Below, one piece after another: positions 7,154-15,596 of a stretch of 15,596 bases of DNA (the first letter of the stretch is position 1; each line of letters starts with the position of its first letter). The stretch is from assembly GCA_031292735.1 (NCBI GenBank), contig JARLGP010000271.1, forward strand, positions 1-15,596. The letters are read 5' to 3'. Made by a program: the position numbers and the translations under genes. The notes below the pieces were generated by a model, which did not search any database, was not told where the DNA came from, and was given only the letters and a program-made list of their open reading frames with translations. This DNA is from Holophaga sp. Lineage in GTDB: Bacteria > Acidobacteriota > Holophagae > Holophagales > Holophagaceae.

Positions 7154-8707
7154 TCAATCGAGGAACATCGGCTGGCGAGTGCCGTCCGGGTGGATGACCG
7201 TCAGAACCGGGGGTTTGAAGGCGTAGTTCCCGGGATGACGCAATTCAAAGTGGATAAGCATGTATGCAATATCAGGGTTATTTTTGATCTTTATCTGGTG
7301 GGTATAGCGCGTCCACCCCCTAGGGAGTGACTCCGGGACCGGGTGCCGGGGGCGGGAATAGACGGTAAGCGGATCCGGATCGGGCCGGGTGCTCAGGGCG
7401 GGCTGGCACAGGTAAAGCAACGCCTCTCCACCGGTCAGTCGTCCGTCCCCCTTGTAAAGGACATCCCAATCCATTTCAATTTCGCAAAACCCAGGCAGAA
7501 ACCTGGCCGGAATCCTGCCAACGCACCGCAAACGGGGCAACTGCCCCCGGGAAAAAGGCTGGCACCGGATGAACAGGATCCCGGGGCCATCCTGTCCGGG
7601 CACAAACACGGACGCCAGATTGGCGCCAGCCGGTTTGAGCACGGTCCAGCCATGGGGAAACCGGGCAGCCAGGATCCCGCAGCCAAAGGCCTGCGCATAG
7701 GCAGCGCGGCCCGGCGCGAACCAGAGCAGGGCCGCCATCGCCGTCAGCAGCATCGCTTGCTGGAACCCAGGCAAAATCAAACGGTTGGCATTCGTCCTCC
7801 GGCCCCCCCTCTCCTTCGGCGGCGGGTAGAGCGCCCGGATCATCCTGAGCTGGTCCGCGGCGGAGGGAACCAAGTGCAACGCCTCAGCATCGGCCAATTC
7901 CTCGCTGATTTTCTGGTCCTCGAGAATCCATTGCCGGAACGGGGCGCCGATCCAGGCGATGAGCGAGGACCACCTGCGGAACAATAAGGTGTTGGTGAAA
8001 TGGAACTTCCGCAACTGGATATCCTCATACAGCCACTCCCATGGCAGCAGACAGCCGGTGATAGCCAGCAATTGCCTCCGCAGGTGGTCACGGCGCTTGA
8101 AATGGCCCAGTTCGTGCGCGACCATGGCCCGCAATGGTTCAAGGGCCAGGTCCGCGAGGGGCGCCACCGTCTCCCACCATAAATCCCGGCACCGGAACGG
8201 TCGGGGAATGAGGCTGGCCTCCACGCAGATCCGAGGACGGGGTCCGCCGATCAGATAGGCAAGGGCCGCCACCTTCGAATATTGGACGGCCGGGGGCCTC
8301 CGCACCCGCCAAGGCGGCAAGGCGAGACCCTGCACCAGCTCGGCGAAGCCGAGCTTCTCCAGGAAGGCCAGGCTGGCGTTCCGGGCCATGCTTGGGCCTT
8401 GCTCCAGGTGCAGGAAGGCTCTCCTGGCCACCATCTCCCCCAGCCAGCGCACGAAGATCAAGCCTACCAAGGCCGCCAGTACCACCCACCGCCACCCCAG
8501 CGGGCCAGCCCAGCTGATCCAGCACATCGGGCCGGTGCCCTTGGCCAGGATGGCGGCCACCAGGATAAAGGGGAACAGCAGCAGGGCCCAGCGGCACAGG
8601 TTCAGGCACCGCCCTGCGGGATCCATCCGGCCGCGCAGGGCCCATGCGCCCAGGCTGCCGGCCAGGAAGCAGGCGGTGGGGAAATAGAGCAGGATCAGCC
8701 AACTCAA
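7154..8707 (-). CDS. Membrane zinc metallopeptidase, M56 (BlaR1)/M48-like
   Basis: A 517-residue integral-membrane gluzincin. N-terminal helices lie at about 2-24, 38-56 and 70-88. AHELGHFKRRDH (HELGH at 198-202) is the zinc site, with the RRDH extension typical of BlaR1/M56 peptidases. ISEELADAEAL at about 267-277 supplies the likely third ligand Glu. A further helix is at 318-333, followed by a periplasmic-type beta-rich domain of about 180 residues with no penicillin-binding motif seen. In the family, such proteins cleave regulators or process membrane proteins. No BlaI-like repressor is adjacent. The longest frame begins at 8776 inside the upstream gene. A TTG at 8707 that overlaps the upstream stop (TTGA) leads directly into the first helix and is preferred. 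Translational coupling with the upstream paralogue is likely. Confidence 0.8.
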   Translation of the reverse strand: MSWLILLYFPTACFLAGSLGAWALRGRMDPAGRCLNLCRWALLLFPFILVAAILAKGTGPMCWISWAGPLGWRWVVLAALVGLIFVRWLGEMVARRAFLHLEQGPSMARNASLAFLEKLGFAELVQGLALPPWRVRRPPAVQYSKVAALAYLIGGPRPRICVEASLIPRPFRCRDLWWETVAPLADLALEPLRAMVAHELGHFKRRDHLRRQLLAITGCLLPWEWLYEDIQLRKFHFTNTLLFRRWSSLIAWIGAPFRQWILEDQKISEELADAEALHLVPSAADQLRMIRALYPPPKERGGRRTNANRLILPGFQQAMLLTAMAALLWFAPGRAAYAQAFGCGILAARFPHGWTVLKPAGANLASVFVPGQDGPGILFIRCQPFSRGQLPRLRCVGRIPARFLPGFCEIEMDWDVLYKGDGRLTGGEALLYLCQPALSTRPDPDPLTVYSRPRHPVPESLPRGWTRYTHQIKIKNNPDIAYMLIHFELRHPGNYAFKPPVLTVIHPDGTRQPMFLD

Positions 8708-10170
8708 GGGCGCATCCCGGGGGCCCGCCACCGGAGATCGATCGCGGAGGGCTTGTCCTCGTGTTCCAGATACCATGCCTCGTATCGGGCCAATTCCCCA
8801 ATGGGCGGGTCCGACACCTGGGAAGGGGCCACCGGGGTGACGTCATAGCCGCGGAATTCGATGTCCCAGCCCGCGGGGATGAGCGCCAGCGGGCCGAACA
8901 GGACATCCTTGGAACCTGGCAAGGTCCGCACCGCGGGCTGGAGATGGATGGCCAGTTCCAGCACCCCCTCAAGCCTTCCGTGCTCGGCCAGCAGAACATT
9001 CCGGCCCCAGAACGTGCGCAGGTGCTGCTGGCCATCCTGATCCACCGGGCCGTGTTCGTTCGCATCCACCCTCCATGCCGGAAGCGCCTTGGCCCAGGGC
9101 CGGCGCGCCCGGACCCGCCACTTCAGCTGGATCTTCAGAGCCTTGGCGCCGAAGGGGACCCATTTTTCGTGGTCGAACAGGCCCAGGGGAAACCGGACCG
9201 TGGCGCAGCATGCCCTTGGTGAGGTTCGGGTGGTGTCCACTCGCAACCCATCCGGCAGGATGCCGCCTTCGCCTGGAATGGCACGGAACCGGGTCGACGG
9301 ATCCGGACCGTTGGCGGAGTAGCCGATGATCTGGGTTCGAGTGAGGATGGCGATGCCTTCCGCCGCATCGATGCCAGCCCAAGCGGCCCCCATGCAGACG
9401 CCGCCCAGCATGATTCCCGCAGGTGCCACCCAGAAGGGCCAGGAACTGAGCCCGGCAGTTCCCGCCGTCGCCCCGGCAAGTTCCCGCTCCCGCTCCGCTT
9501 CCAGTGCAAACCAGATCCGCCTCGCCAAGGGCAAGGTCAAAAGATGCAGTTGCGAAACCCACCAAAGCCAAAGGAAAGCCCGGAACCGCTTGCCGCCTGC
9601 CCAGCGGGCCAGTGGCAGAAGTTGCCCTTCCAGGTCCACACCGGCCTCCGCCAGGACGAACGGGACCTGGATCCGGTGCGGGTCCGGCCCGGTCAGGCAG
9701 GGTTTCAGGCAGGATTCGGTCAGCATGAACGGAACCGGGTATCCAAGCTTTTCCTCGATCATCGCCTGGACCCTGCGAAGGCGGCTCAGGGCCTGATGGA
9801 AGCGGGTCTGAAGACCAGGCCCGGGGTTCTCGCACCAGCCCTGCTCGGTGGTGCAATGGCCAAGACAATTCGCCTGCATCAACTGGGAACCCAGACGGAG
9901 GATGCCGGTCAACACCAGCACCCCTTGCCCACCGAACACGGCCAGACCGAGAAGAAACCCCGCCTGGCGATGGAGCAGTTCCCCGCCTGGAACTGCCGGC
10001 AGGCACCAAGGCAGCCATTCCGTGCCGATGCAAGCGAAGCCCAGGATCAGTCCGGCGACCGACTTCCAACGGTAGCCACCGTCCCGCTCCACCCATCGGC
10101 CATATAGCCAGAAAGCCGCCAACCACAGGAGGTGGTGGCCGATCAGGTAAAAGCAAAATCTGATGAGCAT
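8704..10170 (-). CDS. Membrane protein resembling an M56-type peptidase without HExxH (pseudo-peptidase candidate)
   Basis: A 488-residue membrane protein with helices at about 5-23, 38-58, 70-92, 197-216 and 244-265 and a large C-terminal domain of about 215 residues. Its middle mirrors the active peptidase next door: KPCLTGPDPHRIQVPFVLAE (156-175) parallels GGPRPRICVEASLI there, and ERERELAGATAG (227-238) parallels ISEELADAEALHL and the ERELACD motif of M56 proteins. The intervening segment where HExxH should be reads PLARWAGGKRFRAFLW. No HExxH occurs anywhere in the protein. I infer a catalytically dead relative, perhaps a partner or regulator of the peptidase translated just after it (stop and TTG overlap at 8704-8707). 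The ATG at 10170 has AGGG about 10 bases upstream. The homology is judged by eye and should be treated as a proposal. Confidence 0.65.
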   Translation of the reverse strand: MLIRFCFYLIGHHLLWLAAFWLYGRWVERDGGYRWKSVAGLILGFACIGTEWLPWCLPAVPGGELLHRQAGFLLGLAVFGGQGVLVLTGILRLGSQLMQANCLGHCTTEQGWCENPGPGLQTRFHQALSRLRRVQAMIEEKLGYPVPFMLTESCLKPCLTGPDPHRIQVPFVLAEAGVDLEGQLLPLARWAGGKRFRAFLWLWWVSQLHLLTLPLARRIWFALEAERERELAGATAGTAGLSSWPFWVAPAGIMLGGVCMGAAWAGIDAAEGIAILTRTQIIGYSANGPDPSTRFRAIPGEGGILPDGLRVDTTRTSPRACCATVRFPLGLFDHEKWVPFGAKALKIQLKWRVRARRPWAKALPAWRVDANEHGPVDQDGQQHLRTFWGRNVLLAEHGRLEGVLELAIHLQPAVRTLPGSKDVLFGPLALIPAGWDIEFRGYDVTPVAPSQVSDPPIGELARYEAWYLEHEDKPSAIDLRWRAPGMRP

Positions 10171-10265
10171 GTTCTGATGACCCTCGTCCCATCACCCCAC
10201 GATCGGACGTCCGGATGGACTGCCCTGCTGGCTTCATGCATTAATGAACTGTAAAGTTTCATAAT

Positions 10266-10278
10266 ATAAAAATTTTAT
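10266..10278. repeat. Second copy of the AT palindrome core, upstream of the membrane-protein operon
   Basis: ATAAAAATTTTAT is identical to 913-925. In both places it is followed by two unmatched bases and CAAA. It lies about 96 bases upstream of the ATG at 10170 and is probably part of that operon's promoter region, but no convincing -35/-10 spacing could be fixed. Confidence 0.4.
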
Positions 10279-10682
10279 CACAAATGACGATAAGCTCTCC
10301 AACTGCATCGGAAACAGGCCCCATGACCGTGGTGACGCCGAGCCCCACGGCTTCGCACTGGCCGCTCGCCAGGAGCCTCCGCTTCCAGGAACATGGCCTC
10401 GCTGCTGGGTCCATGGTTGTCGAGGGTGCTGAAATGTTTGGTTCCGGCATGTGCGCTCGATCGTCTCAAGGGCCTTGAGGAGAGTGCCCCGTGGGAAAGC
10501 ACAACCATGCCCCCCTGCCGATCGAATTTGGCGAGGTTTGCACGAAGATCCAGTCCTGGAAAGCCTCCAAGAATCCAGAACTCCTGCCATGCCCCCCACT
10601 TTCGATGCCCGGTCCGACCTGTTCAGGGGGTAGATCCTGAGACGAAAAATCCCAATTGGAGCCTTGCTCCCGGAAAGGTGGT

Positions 10683-10904
10683 TCAGGCGAGATTGAGATT
10701 CTCGCAAAGGGCGGCGAGGACCCGGGTGCGGTGCGGGGAGATGAGGTTCACCATAGCCATGGCTTCCGCGGACCCATCGCCCAGGGCGTAGCTCGCGGTC
10801 AGGACGCCACAGACGGCGATGAGCCTGCGGTGGGCGACGTCAAGGAACCTTGTGCGCCGCAGGATCCATGTGACGTTTGATGGGGGGTGGCCATGGCGCC
10901 CACG
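10683..10904 (-). pseudogene. Coding-like remnant without start codon
   Basis: The frame is open from after a TAG at 10907-10905 to a TGA at 10685-10683 and encodes about 73 residues. The last 55 look like genuine protein: RFLDVAHRRLIAVCGVLTAS, then a GDGSAEAMAMVNLI segment, and an end in RVLAALCENLNLA. The pattern is a helical C-terminal domain. There is no ATG, GTG or TTG before the internal Met codons, so this is probably the 3' end of a gene whose front was lost. I do not recognise the family. Confidence 0.35.
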
Positions 10905-10971
10905 CTACCAGAGCAGGCCGCTGGCGCAAGCGCACAGCGGGGGCATCCAGGAAGGGAGGATTATAGTTCGC

Positions 10972-10990
10972 GGGATACTCTTGGGATACT
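10972..10990. repeat. Tandem octamer GGGATACT
   Basis: GGGATACT occurs at 10972-10979 and 10983-10990, an 11-base period. It is about 50 bases beyond the hipA stop. The period of one helical turn would suit a protein-binding site, but two copies may be chance. Confidence 0.35.
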
Positions 10991-11039
10991 GGCATGAGCA
11001 CTCGCGCACGCAAGGTCATGCAACCACGCCCTCCGCCTT

Positions 11040-12272
11040 TCAGCCTTCCCGCAGGGACAAGGCGATCCCTTGTTCCCATTCCGTGACCATCCGCCCGCCG
11101 ATCTCGCTGAATTCGGGGTGATGCTGGACGTAGGACTGGACCGCCTTAGTTGTGTCGCGCATGGCCCCTTCCACCTTCTGGAGCAGTTGCTTGGCTCTCG
11201 CCGGAGTGCAACCCACCCGGGTTTCGCCTAGGCGCAGGAGGTCCTTGGCGCTCGGCCAACGCGTGGACCCATTCAGAGTGAGTGCCATGTTGTCCTGTGG
11301 CAGATAGACGGAGGTCGTTACCAGGTCGTACACCGGGGCAAGACGCACCTCACCAAGCGGGTCATCGTAGACCACCCCGAAATTCTTCAAGTGGGCGTCA
11401 CCATTGCGCAGCGCGCAATTGAGGGCAATCAGGGCAAAGAGCTTTTCGAGGTCCTCATGGATATGCATCGAGGTGGAAAACTGCTGAAAGCGCTTCATGA
11501 CCGAGGTCTCATATGATCCGCGATACTTCTCCTCGGTCCGGCGGGCGTTGAGCACGCAGAAATCCTCAAAACCTCGATAGCTGCCATCCATACGTAGATC
11601 AAAGCGATCGATGACCAGGGCATCGCCATCCTCAGCCAGCCTGGAGGAGGGCACCTCCAGCCCACATTGACGCGCCACCATCAGGCAGAAATATTCATTG
11701 GCCGCCAATTGGGGATACTCGTTCGGATCCCAGAGCTTGACGATATGGGTTGCCCCACGGAAGTTCTGGGAAAGGCGCGGGCCTGCACCTTCCCTTGTCG
11801 TGAAGGCGCTCTCATCGCGCAAGAGAATTTTGGGTTGGACGCCGCTGATACCTGAAAAGGCGGCAAATTTCTCCAGCAGGTAATGGAACAGGTCCCCATC
11901 ACGGCGGCGCTGGAGAATCTCGTCCACGGACTGGAAAGGGACCTCATCCGTGAGGTTTTCCACGTCACCCGTGAAGCGGATCCGGCCGATTTGGGACCGG
12001 CCTACGACAGCCAGCAGGTCGAACTCGTCAAACCTGCCTGTCGCCTTGGCGAAGGCGAGGCGCAGGCGTTCTCGCAGCGCGCCCTCCGGCAGGTTCATTT
12101 CGAAGATGGGGAGCATGCCAAAGGGAGCGGTCCAAGACTCAAGCCGTACCTCCATGCTTAAGGAGACTGCCCTCACCGGCGCCACGCCCGGCAGGTAGAC
12201 AAAGCTGCTCCCGCGTTCGCCATGTCGGTCGAGCCGTCCGGCCTCAGCGGCGTCCGTCCAGATCTTGATCAA
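11040..12272 (-). CDS. hipA: HipA-type serine/threonine kinase toxin
   Basis: The toxin of a type II hipBA module, 410 residues. In E. coli, HipA phosphorylates glutamyl-tRNA synthetase and induces growth arrest; the target here is unknown. The N-terminal domain has FEMNLPEGALRERL (57-70) and GRSQIGRIRF (91-100). The kinase domain has SGVQPKILL (143-151), the regulatory serine loop of HipA. THIVKLW (175-181) carries the likely nucleotide-binding Lys. ALRNGDAHLKNFGV (287-300) is the catalytic loop, and LAPVYDLVTTSVY (311-323) is the metal-binding Asp segment. All key motifs are intact. The start is a TTG at 12272 with GGAGGAG 7 bases upstream, inside the last 29 bases of hipB; the longer open frame upstream is just hipB read in another frame. 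The overlap suggests translational coupling to the antitoxin. Confidence 0.92.
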   Translation of the reverse strand: MIKIWTDAAEAGRLDRHGERGSSFVYLPGVAPVRAVSLSMEVRLESWTAPFGMLPIFEMNLPEGALRERLRLAFAKATGRFDEFDLLAVVGRSQIGRIRFTGDVENLTDEVPFQSVDEILQRRRDGDLFHYLLEKFAAFSGISGVQPKILLRDESAFTTREGAGPRLSQNFRGATHIVKLWDPNEYPQLAANEYFCLMVARQCGLEVPSSRLAEDGDALVIDRFDLRMDGSYRGFEDFCVLNARRTEEKYRGSYETSVMKRFQQFSTSMHIHEDLEKLFALIALNCALRNGDAHLKNFGVVYDDPLGEVRLAPVYDLVTTSVYLPQDNMALTLNGSTRWPSAKDLLRLGETRVGCTPARAKQLLQKVEGAMRDTTKAVQSYVQHHPEFSEIGGRMVTEWEQGIALSLREG

Positions 12273-12522
12273 GGCGGTTCTCCTCCAGCAGTGCATCAAG
12301 GGTAGGCCGGTTAGAACCGGTTTCCTGGAGCTTGAGTTGCAGTCCCAGGGCCGCCAGGATGCGAGCCACCTTGACGAAGCCCAGTTCGCCCAGGCGGGCG
12401 TTTTCCAGGGCATCAAGCGTGGAGCGCCCGACGCCCGCTTTTCCGGCGAGCACCGTCTGACTCAGGCCCATGGCCTTGCGTCGTTTGGCAATTGCGTTGC
12501 CGAGATCGGGGAGTGTGACCAT
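12244..12522 (-). CDS. hipB: HipB-type XRE-family antitoxin
   Basis: A 92-residue XRE helix-turn-helix protein. GNAIAKRRKAMGLSQTVLAG (8-27), then VGRSTLDALENARLGELGF, is the canonical cro/C1 HTH; the recognition helix contains RSTLDALEN. The C-terminal tail (about 65-92) is the part expected to contact HipA. The antitoxin neutralises HipA and represses the operon. The ATG at 12522 is about 7 bases after a good -10 box, so the message may begin at or next to the start codon, and there is no convincing ribosome binding site. A perfect 16-bp palindrome lies just upstream of the -35 box. The gene overlaps hipA by 29 bases and is transcribed first, the usual order. Confidence 0.9.
   Translation of the reverse strand: MVTLPDLGNAIAKRRKAMGLSQTVLAGKAGVGRSTLDALENARLGELGFVKVARILAALGLQLKLQETGSNRPTLDALLEENRLDQDLDGRR
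12280..12286 (-). promoter_or_regulatory. Strong ribosome binding site deciding the hipA TTG start
   Basis: GGAGGAG on the minus strand, inside the 3' end of hipB, is followed by a 7-base spacer (AACCGCC) and TTG at 12272. No ATG or GTG in the hipA frame gives a better fit to the known N-terminus. Confidence 0.65.
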
Positions 12523-12528
12523 GTGCCC

Positions 12529-12557
12529 AATATAGTAGTCATTCTGCTCAATTTCAA
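12529..12557 (-). promoter_or_regulatory. hipBA promoter
   Basis: TTGAAA (12557-12552) and TATATT (12534-12529) are separated by exactly 17 bases on the minus strand, a good sigma70-type pair. The expected transcription start falls at about 12521-12523, which coincides with the hipB ATG at 12522. Confidence 0.65.
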
Positions 12558-12564
12558 GACAATT

Positions 12565-12580
12565 GCCTTGTATACAAGGC
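12565..12580. promoter_or_regulatory. Perfect 16-bp palindrome, probable HipB operator
   Basis: GCCTTGTATACAAGGC is its own reverse complement. It lies 8 bases upstream of the hipBA -35 box. HipB-type antitoxins bind palindromic operators near their own promoter, so this is the best candidate site. It also lies only 12 bases from the short-chain dehydrogenase remnant on the other side. Confidence 0.6.
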
Positions 12581-12591
12581 TTTCTTGTTGG

Positions 12592-12687
12592 ATGGGCAAG
12601 GAGGGTGCCTTTATCACTGGGACCGACTTCCTCATGGATGGCGGGGTTACGGCAGCCTGCTGGCCTGGCGACCTCGCCCTAAAATAG
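12592..12687 (+). pseudogene. 3' remnant of a short-chain dehydrogenase/reductase
   Basis: The last 31 codons and the stop of an SDR-family oxidoreductase: EGAFITGTDFLMDGGVTAA, then a CWPGDLALK end. FITGxDFLMDGGxTA is the classic SDR C-terminal motif that closes the nucleotide/substrate site. The Rossmann motif and the YxxxK catalytic residues are absent, because the sequence to the left is the hipBA promoter. The remnant is on the same strand as, and 113 bases before, the alcohol dehydrogenase. It was probably once the first gene of that oxidoreductase operon, later cut off by the event that placed hipBA here. An ATG at its left end (12592) is probably an internal Met. It is unlikely to be functional. 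Confidence 0.75.
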
Positions 12688-12800
12688 GGCGACCCGGAGA
12701 ATCAGGCCAAAACTTCGGAGCATTGGGCAATCATTCCGGGCTGCGTCTTCCTAAACTTTGGACTGTCACCCTCGTCCCCGGACCCAACTTGGAGGAAACC

Positions 12801-13853
12801 ATGACTACGAAGATTCTCGCTTACGCCGCCACATCCCCGAAGGACGCCCTCACCCCCTACAGCTTCGAACGGCGCGAGCCCCGCCCGGACGACGTGGTCA
12901 TCGAGATCCTCTACTGCGGCGTATGCCACTCGGATCTGCACACGGCCCGGAACGACTGGGGCTGGACCACCTATCCCATCGTGCCCGGCCACGAGATCAT
13001 CGGCCGCGTCACCAAGGTGGGGGCGGCGGTGACCAAGTTCAAGGCCGGGGACGCCGTGGGCGTCGGTTGTCTGGTCGATTCCTGCCACCATTGCGAAGCC
13101 TGCGACAGCGGCGAGGAGCAGTACTGCGGCAGCTTCGTGGGGACCTATGGCGGCGTCGACCGCCACGACCAGTCGAAAACCCAGGGCGGGTATTCCGAGA
13201 AGATCGTCGTCTCGGAGGACTTCGTCCTGCGGATTCCCGACGGTCTGGACCTGAAGGGCGCGGCGCCCCTCCTCTGCGCCGGCATCACGACCTGGTCGCC
13301 CCTGCGCCACTGGAAGGCGGGCAAGGGCAGCCGGGTGGCGGTGGTCGGCCTGGGCGGCCTGGGCCACATGGCCCTGAAGCTCGCCAAGGCTTTGGGGGCC
13401 GAGGTCACCCTGTTCACCCGTTCCAAGGGGAAGGAGCAGGATGCGCGCAGGCTTGGCGCCGACCATATCGTGCTGTCCACCGAGGCCGCAGCCATGGCCT
13501 CGGTCCAGGGGCGCTTCGACCTGATCATCGACACCGTCCCCTATGTCCACGATCTGAACCCCTACCTGCCGACCCTGGCCACGAGCGGCACCCTGGTGCT
13601 GGTCGGGTACCTGGGCGGCCTGGACCCCATGCTGAACACGGTCCCGATGATCCTGGGACGGAAGTCCGTGGCGGGATCGCTCATCGGCGGCATCAAGGAG
13701 ACCCAGGAGATGCTCGATTTCTGCGGCGAGCACGGCATCACCTCCGATGTCGAAATGATCAAGATGCAGGACATCAACGGAGCCTACGAACGCATGCTGA
13801 AGAGCGACGTGAAGTACCGCTTCGTCATTGACATGGCCTCACTCAAGGGCTGA
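12801..13853 (+). CDS. yahK: Zinc-dependent NADP alcohol dehydrogenase, YahK/cinnamyl-alcohol-dehydrogenase type
   Basis: A 350-residue medium-chain dehydrogenase that reduces aldehydes to alcohols in the cytosol. The catalytic zinc ligands are C42 in CGVCHSDLH, H64/E65 in PGHE and C159 in LCAGITTW. The structural zinc cysteines are C95, C98, C101 and C109. The Rossmann motif is GLGGLG (183-188), and the following FTRSKGK suggests NADP(H) rather than NAD(H). Length and motif order match E. coli YahK (about 349 residues), which reduces many aldehydes. A GGAGG box 5 bases before the ATG at 12801 fixes the start; the open frame extends upstream but is not protein-like. The gene is 15 bases from the following aldo/keto reductase and close to an AraC_N regulator, so an aldehyde-detoxification operon is likely. 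Confidence 0.92.
   Translation: MTTKILAYAATSPKDALTPYSFERREPRPDDVVIEILYCGVCHSDLHTARNDWGWTTYPIVPGHEIIGRVTKVGAAVTKFKAGDAVGVGCLVDSCHHCEACDSGEEQYCGSFVGTYGGVDRHDQSKTQGGYSEKIVVSEDFVLRIPDGLDLKGAAPLLCAGITTWSPLRHWKAGKGSRVAVVGLGGLGHMALKLAKALGAEVTLFTRSKGKEQDARRLGADHIVLSTEAAAMASVQGRFDLIIDTVPYVHDLNPYLPTLATSGTLVLVGYLGGLDPMLNTVPMILGRKSVAGSLIGGIKETQEMLDFCGEHGITSDVEMIKMQDINGAYERMLKSDVKYRFVIDMASLKG

Positions 13854-15596
<1,743 letters not shown>

Larger units (their letters stand above)
10171..11039. other. Gene-poor region of about 870 bases with decayed coding sequence
   Basis: No complete gene is supported. Near the left end is an AT stretch (10256-10284) that probably holds the promoter of the minus-strand membrane-protein operon. 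Between about 10300 and 10600 the minus strand has protein-like pieces in different frames (for example LRANLAKFDRQGGMVVLSHG), as if a gene had broken by frameshifts. From 10904 to 10683 there is one clean minus-strand frame without a start codon. A tandem octamer lies at 10972-10990. Confidence 0.5.

Noticed and set aside
8969..10237. Alternative minus-strand frame of 422 codons
   Set aside because: Out-of-frame shadow of the pseudo-peptidase; it has no helices or motifs and is rich in Arg/Gly/Pro.
10234..10707. Minus-strand frame of 157 codons
   Set aside because: Low-quality composition, no ribosome binding site and no motif; pieces in other frames look more protein-like, so it is treated as decayed sequence.
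12265..12687. Plus-strand frame of 140 codons joining antisense hipB sequence to the SDR end
   Set aside because: Only the last 31 codons resemble protein; the rest is antisense to hipB and its promoter, so it is not a real gene.
12702..13733. Minus-strand frame antisense to the alcohol dehydrogenase
   Set aside because: The plus strand carries all zinc and Rossmann motifs; the antisense frame is a compositional artefact.

Overview
The window reads as a GC-rich bacterial chromosome with dense genes and strongly GC-biased third codon positions. A secreted protein with a signal peptide and several membrane proteins suggest a Gram-negative host. The gene mix would fit an acidobacterium of the Geothrix/Holophaga type, but that is only an inference; no rRNA or other marker gene is present.

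Left region (1-2590). A 5'-truncated minus-strand frame with no usable start enters from the left edge. Next to it is a secreted protein of unknown function on the minus strand, then about 670 gene-free bases with a long hairpin and a 37-base AT block. A plus-strand fatty acid desaturase follows. It is clearly AT-richer than the rest of the window and ends before a perfect 14-bp inverted repeat.

Middle region (2591-10170). All genes are on the minus strand. In transcription order they are: a membrane protein that looks like an M56-type peptidase without its HExxH motif; an overlapping membrane metallopeptidase with HELGH; a DAO-type flavoprotein with a damaged, truncated Rieske tail; a small winged-helix-like protein; an APC amino acid permease; a COG3602-type ACT-domain protein; and a Gdx/SugE guanidinium exporter. 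The first three are spaced as an operon. The degenerate/active peptidase pair followed by a degenerate redox flavoprotein is the most unusual arrangement here.

Right region (10171-15596). A gene-poor stretch of about 870 bases holds decayed coding sequence. It is followed by a minus-strand hipBA toxin-antitoxin module with a good promoter, an apparently leaderless hipB and a perfect 16-bp palindrome. A few bases beyond the palindrome is the last 31 residues of a short-chain dehydrogenase, which places a recombination junction at the edge of the hipBA module. The plus strand then carries a YahK-type zinc alcohol dehydrogenase, an aldo/keto reductase and an AraC_N-family regulator cut by the window end. 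This set resembles the yqhC-yqhD-dkgA aldehyde-detoxification group of enterobacteria in its gene families.
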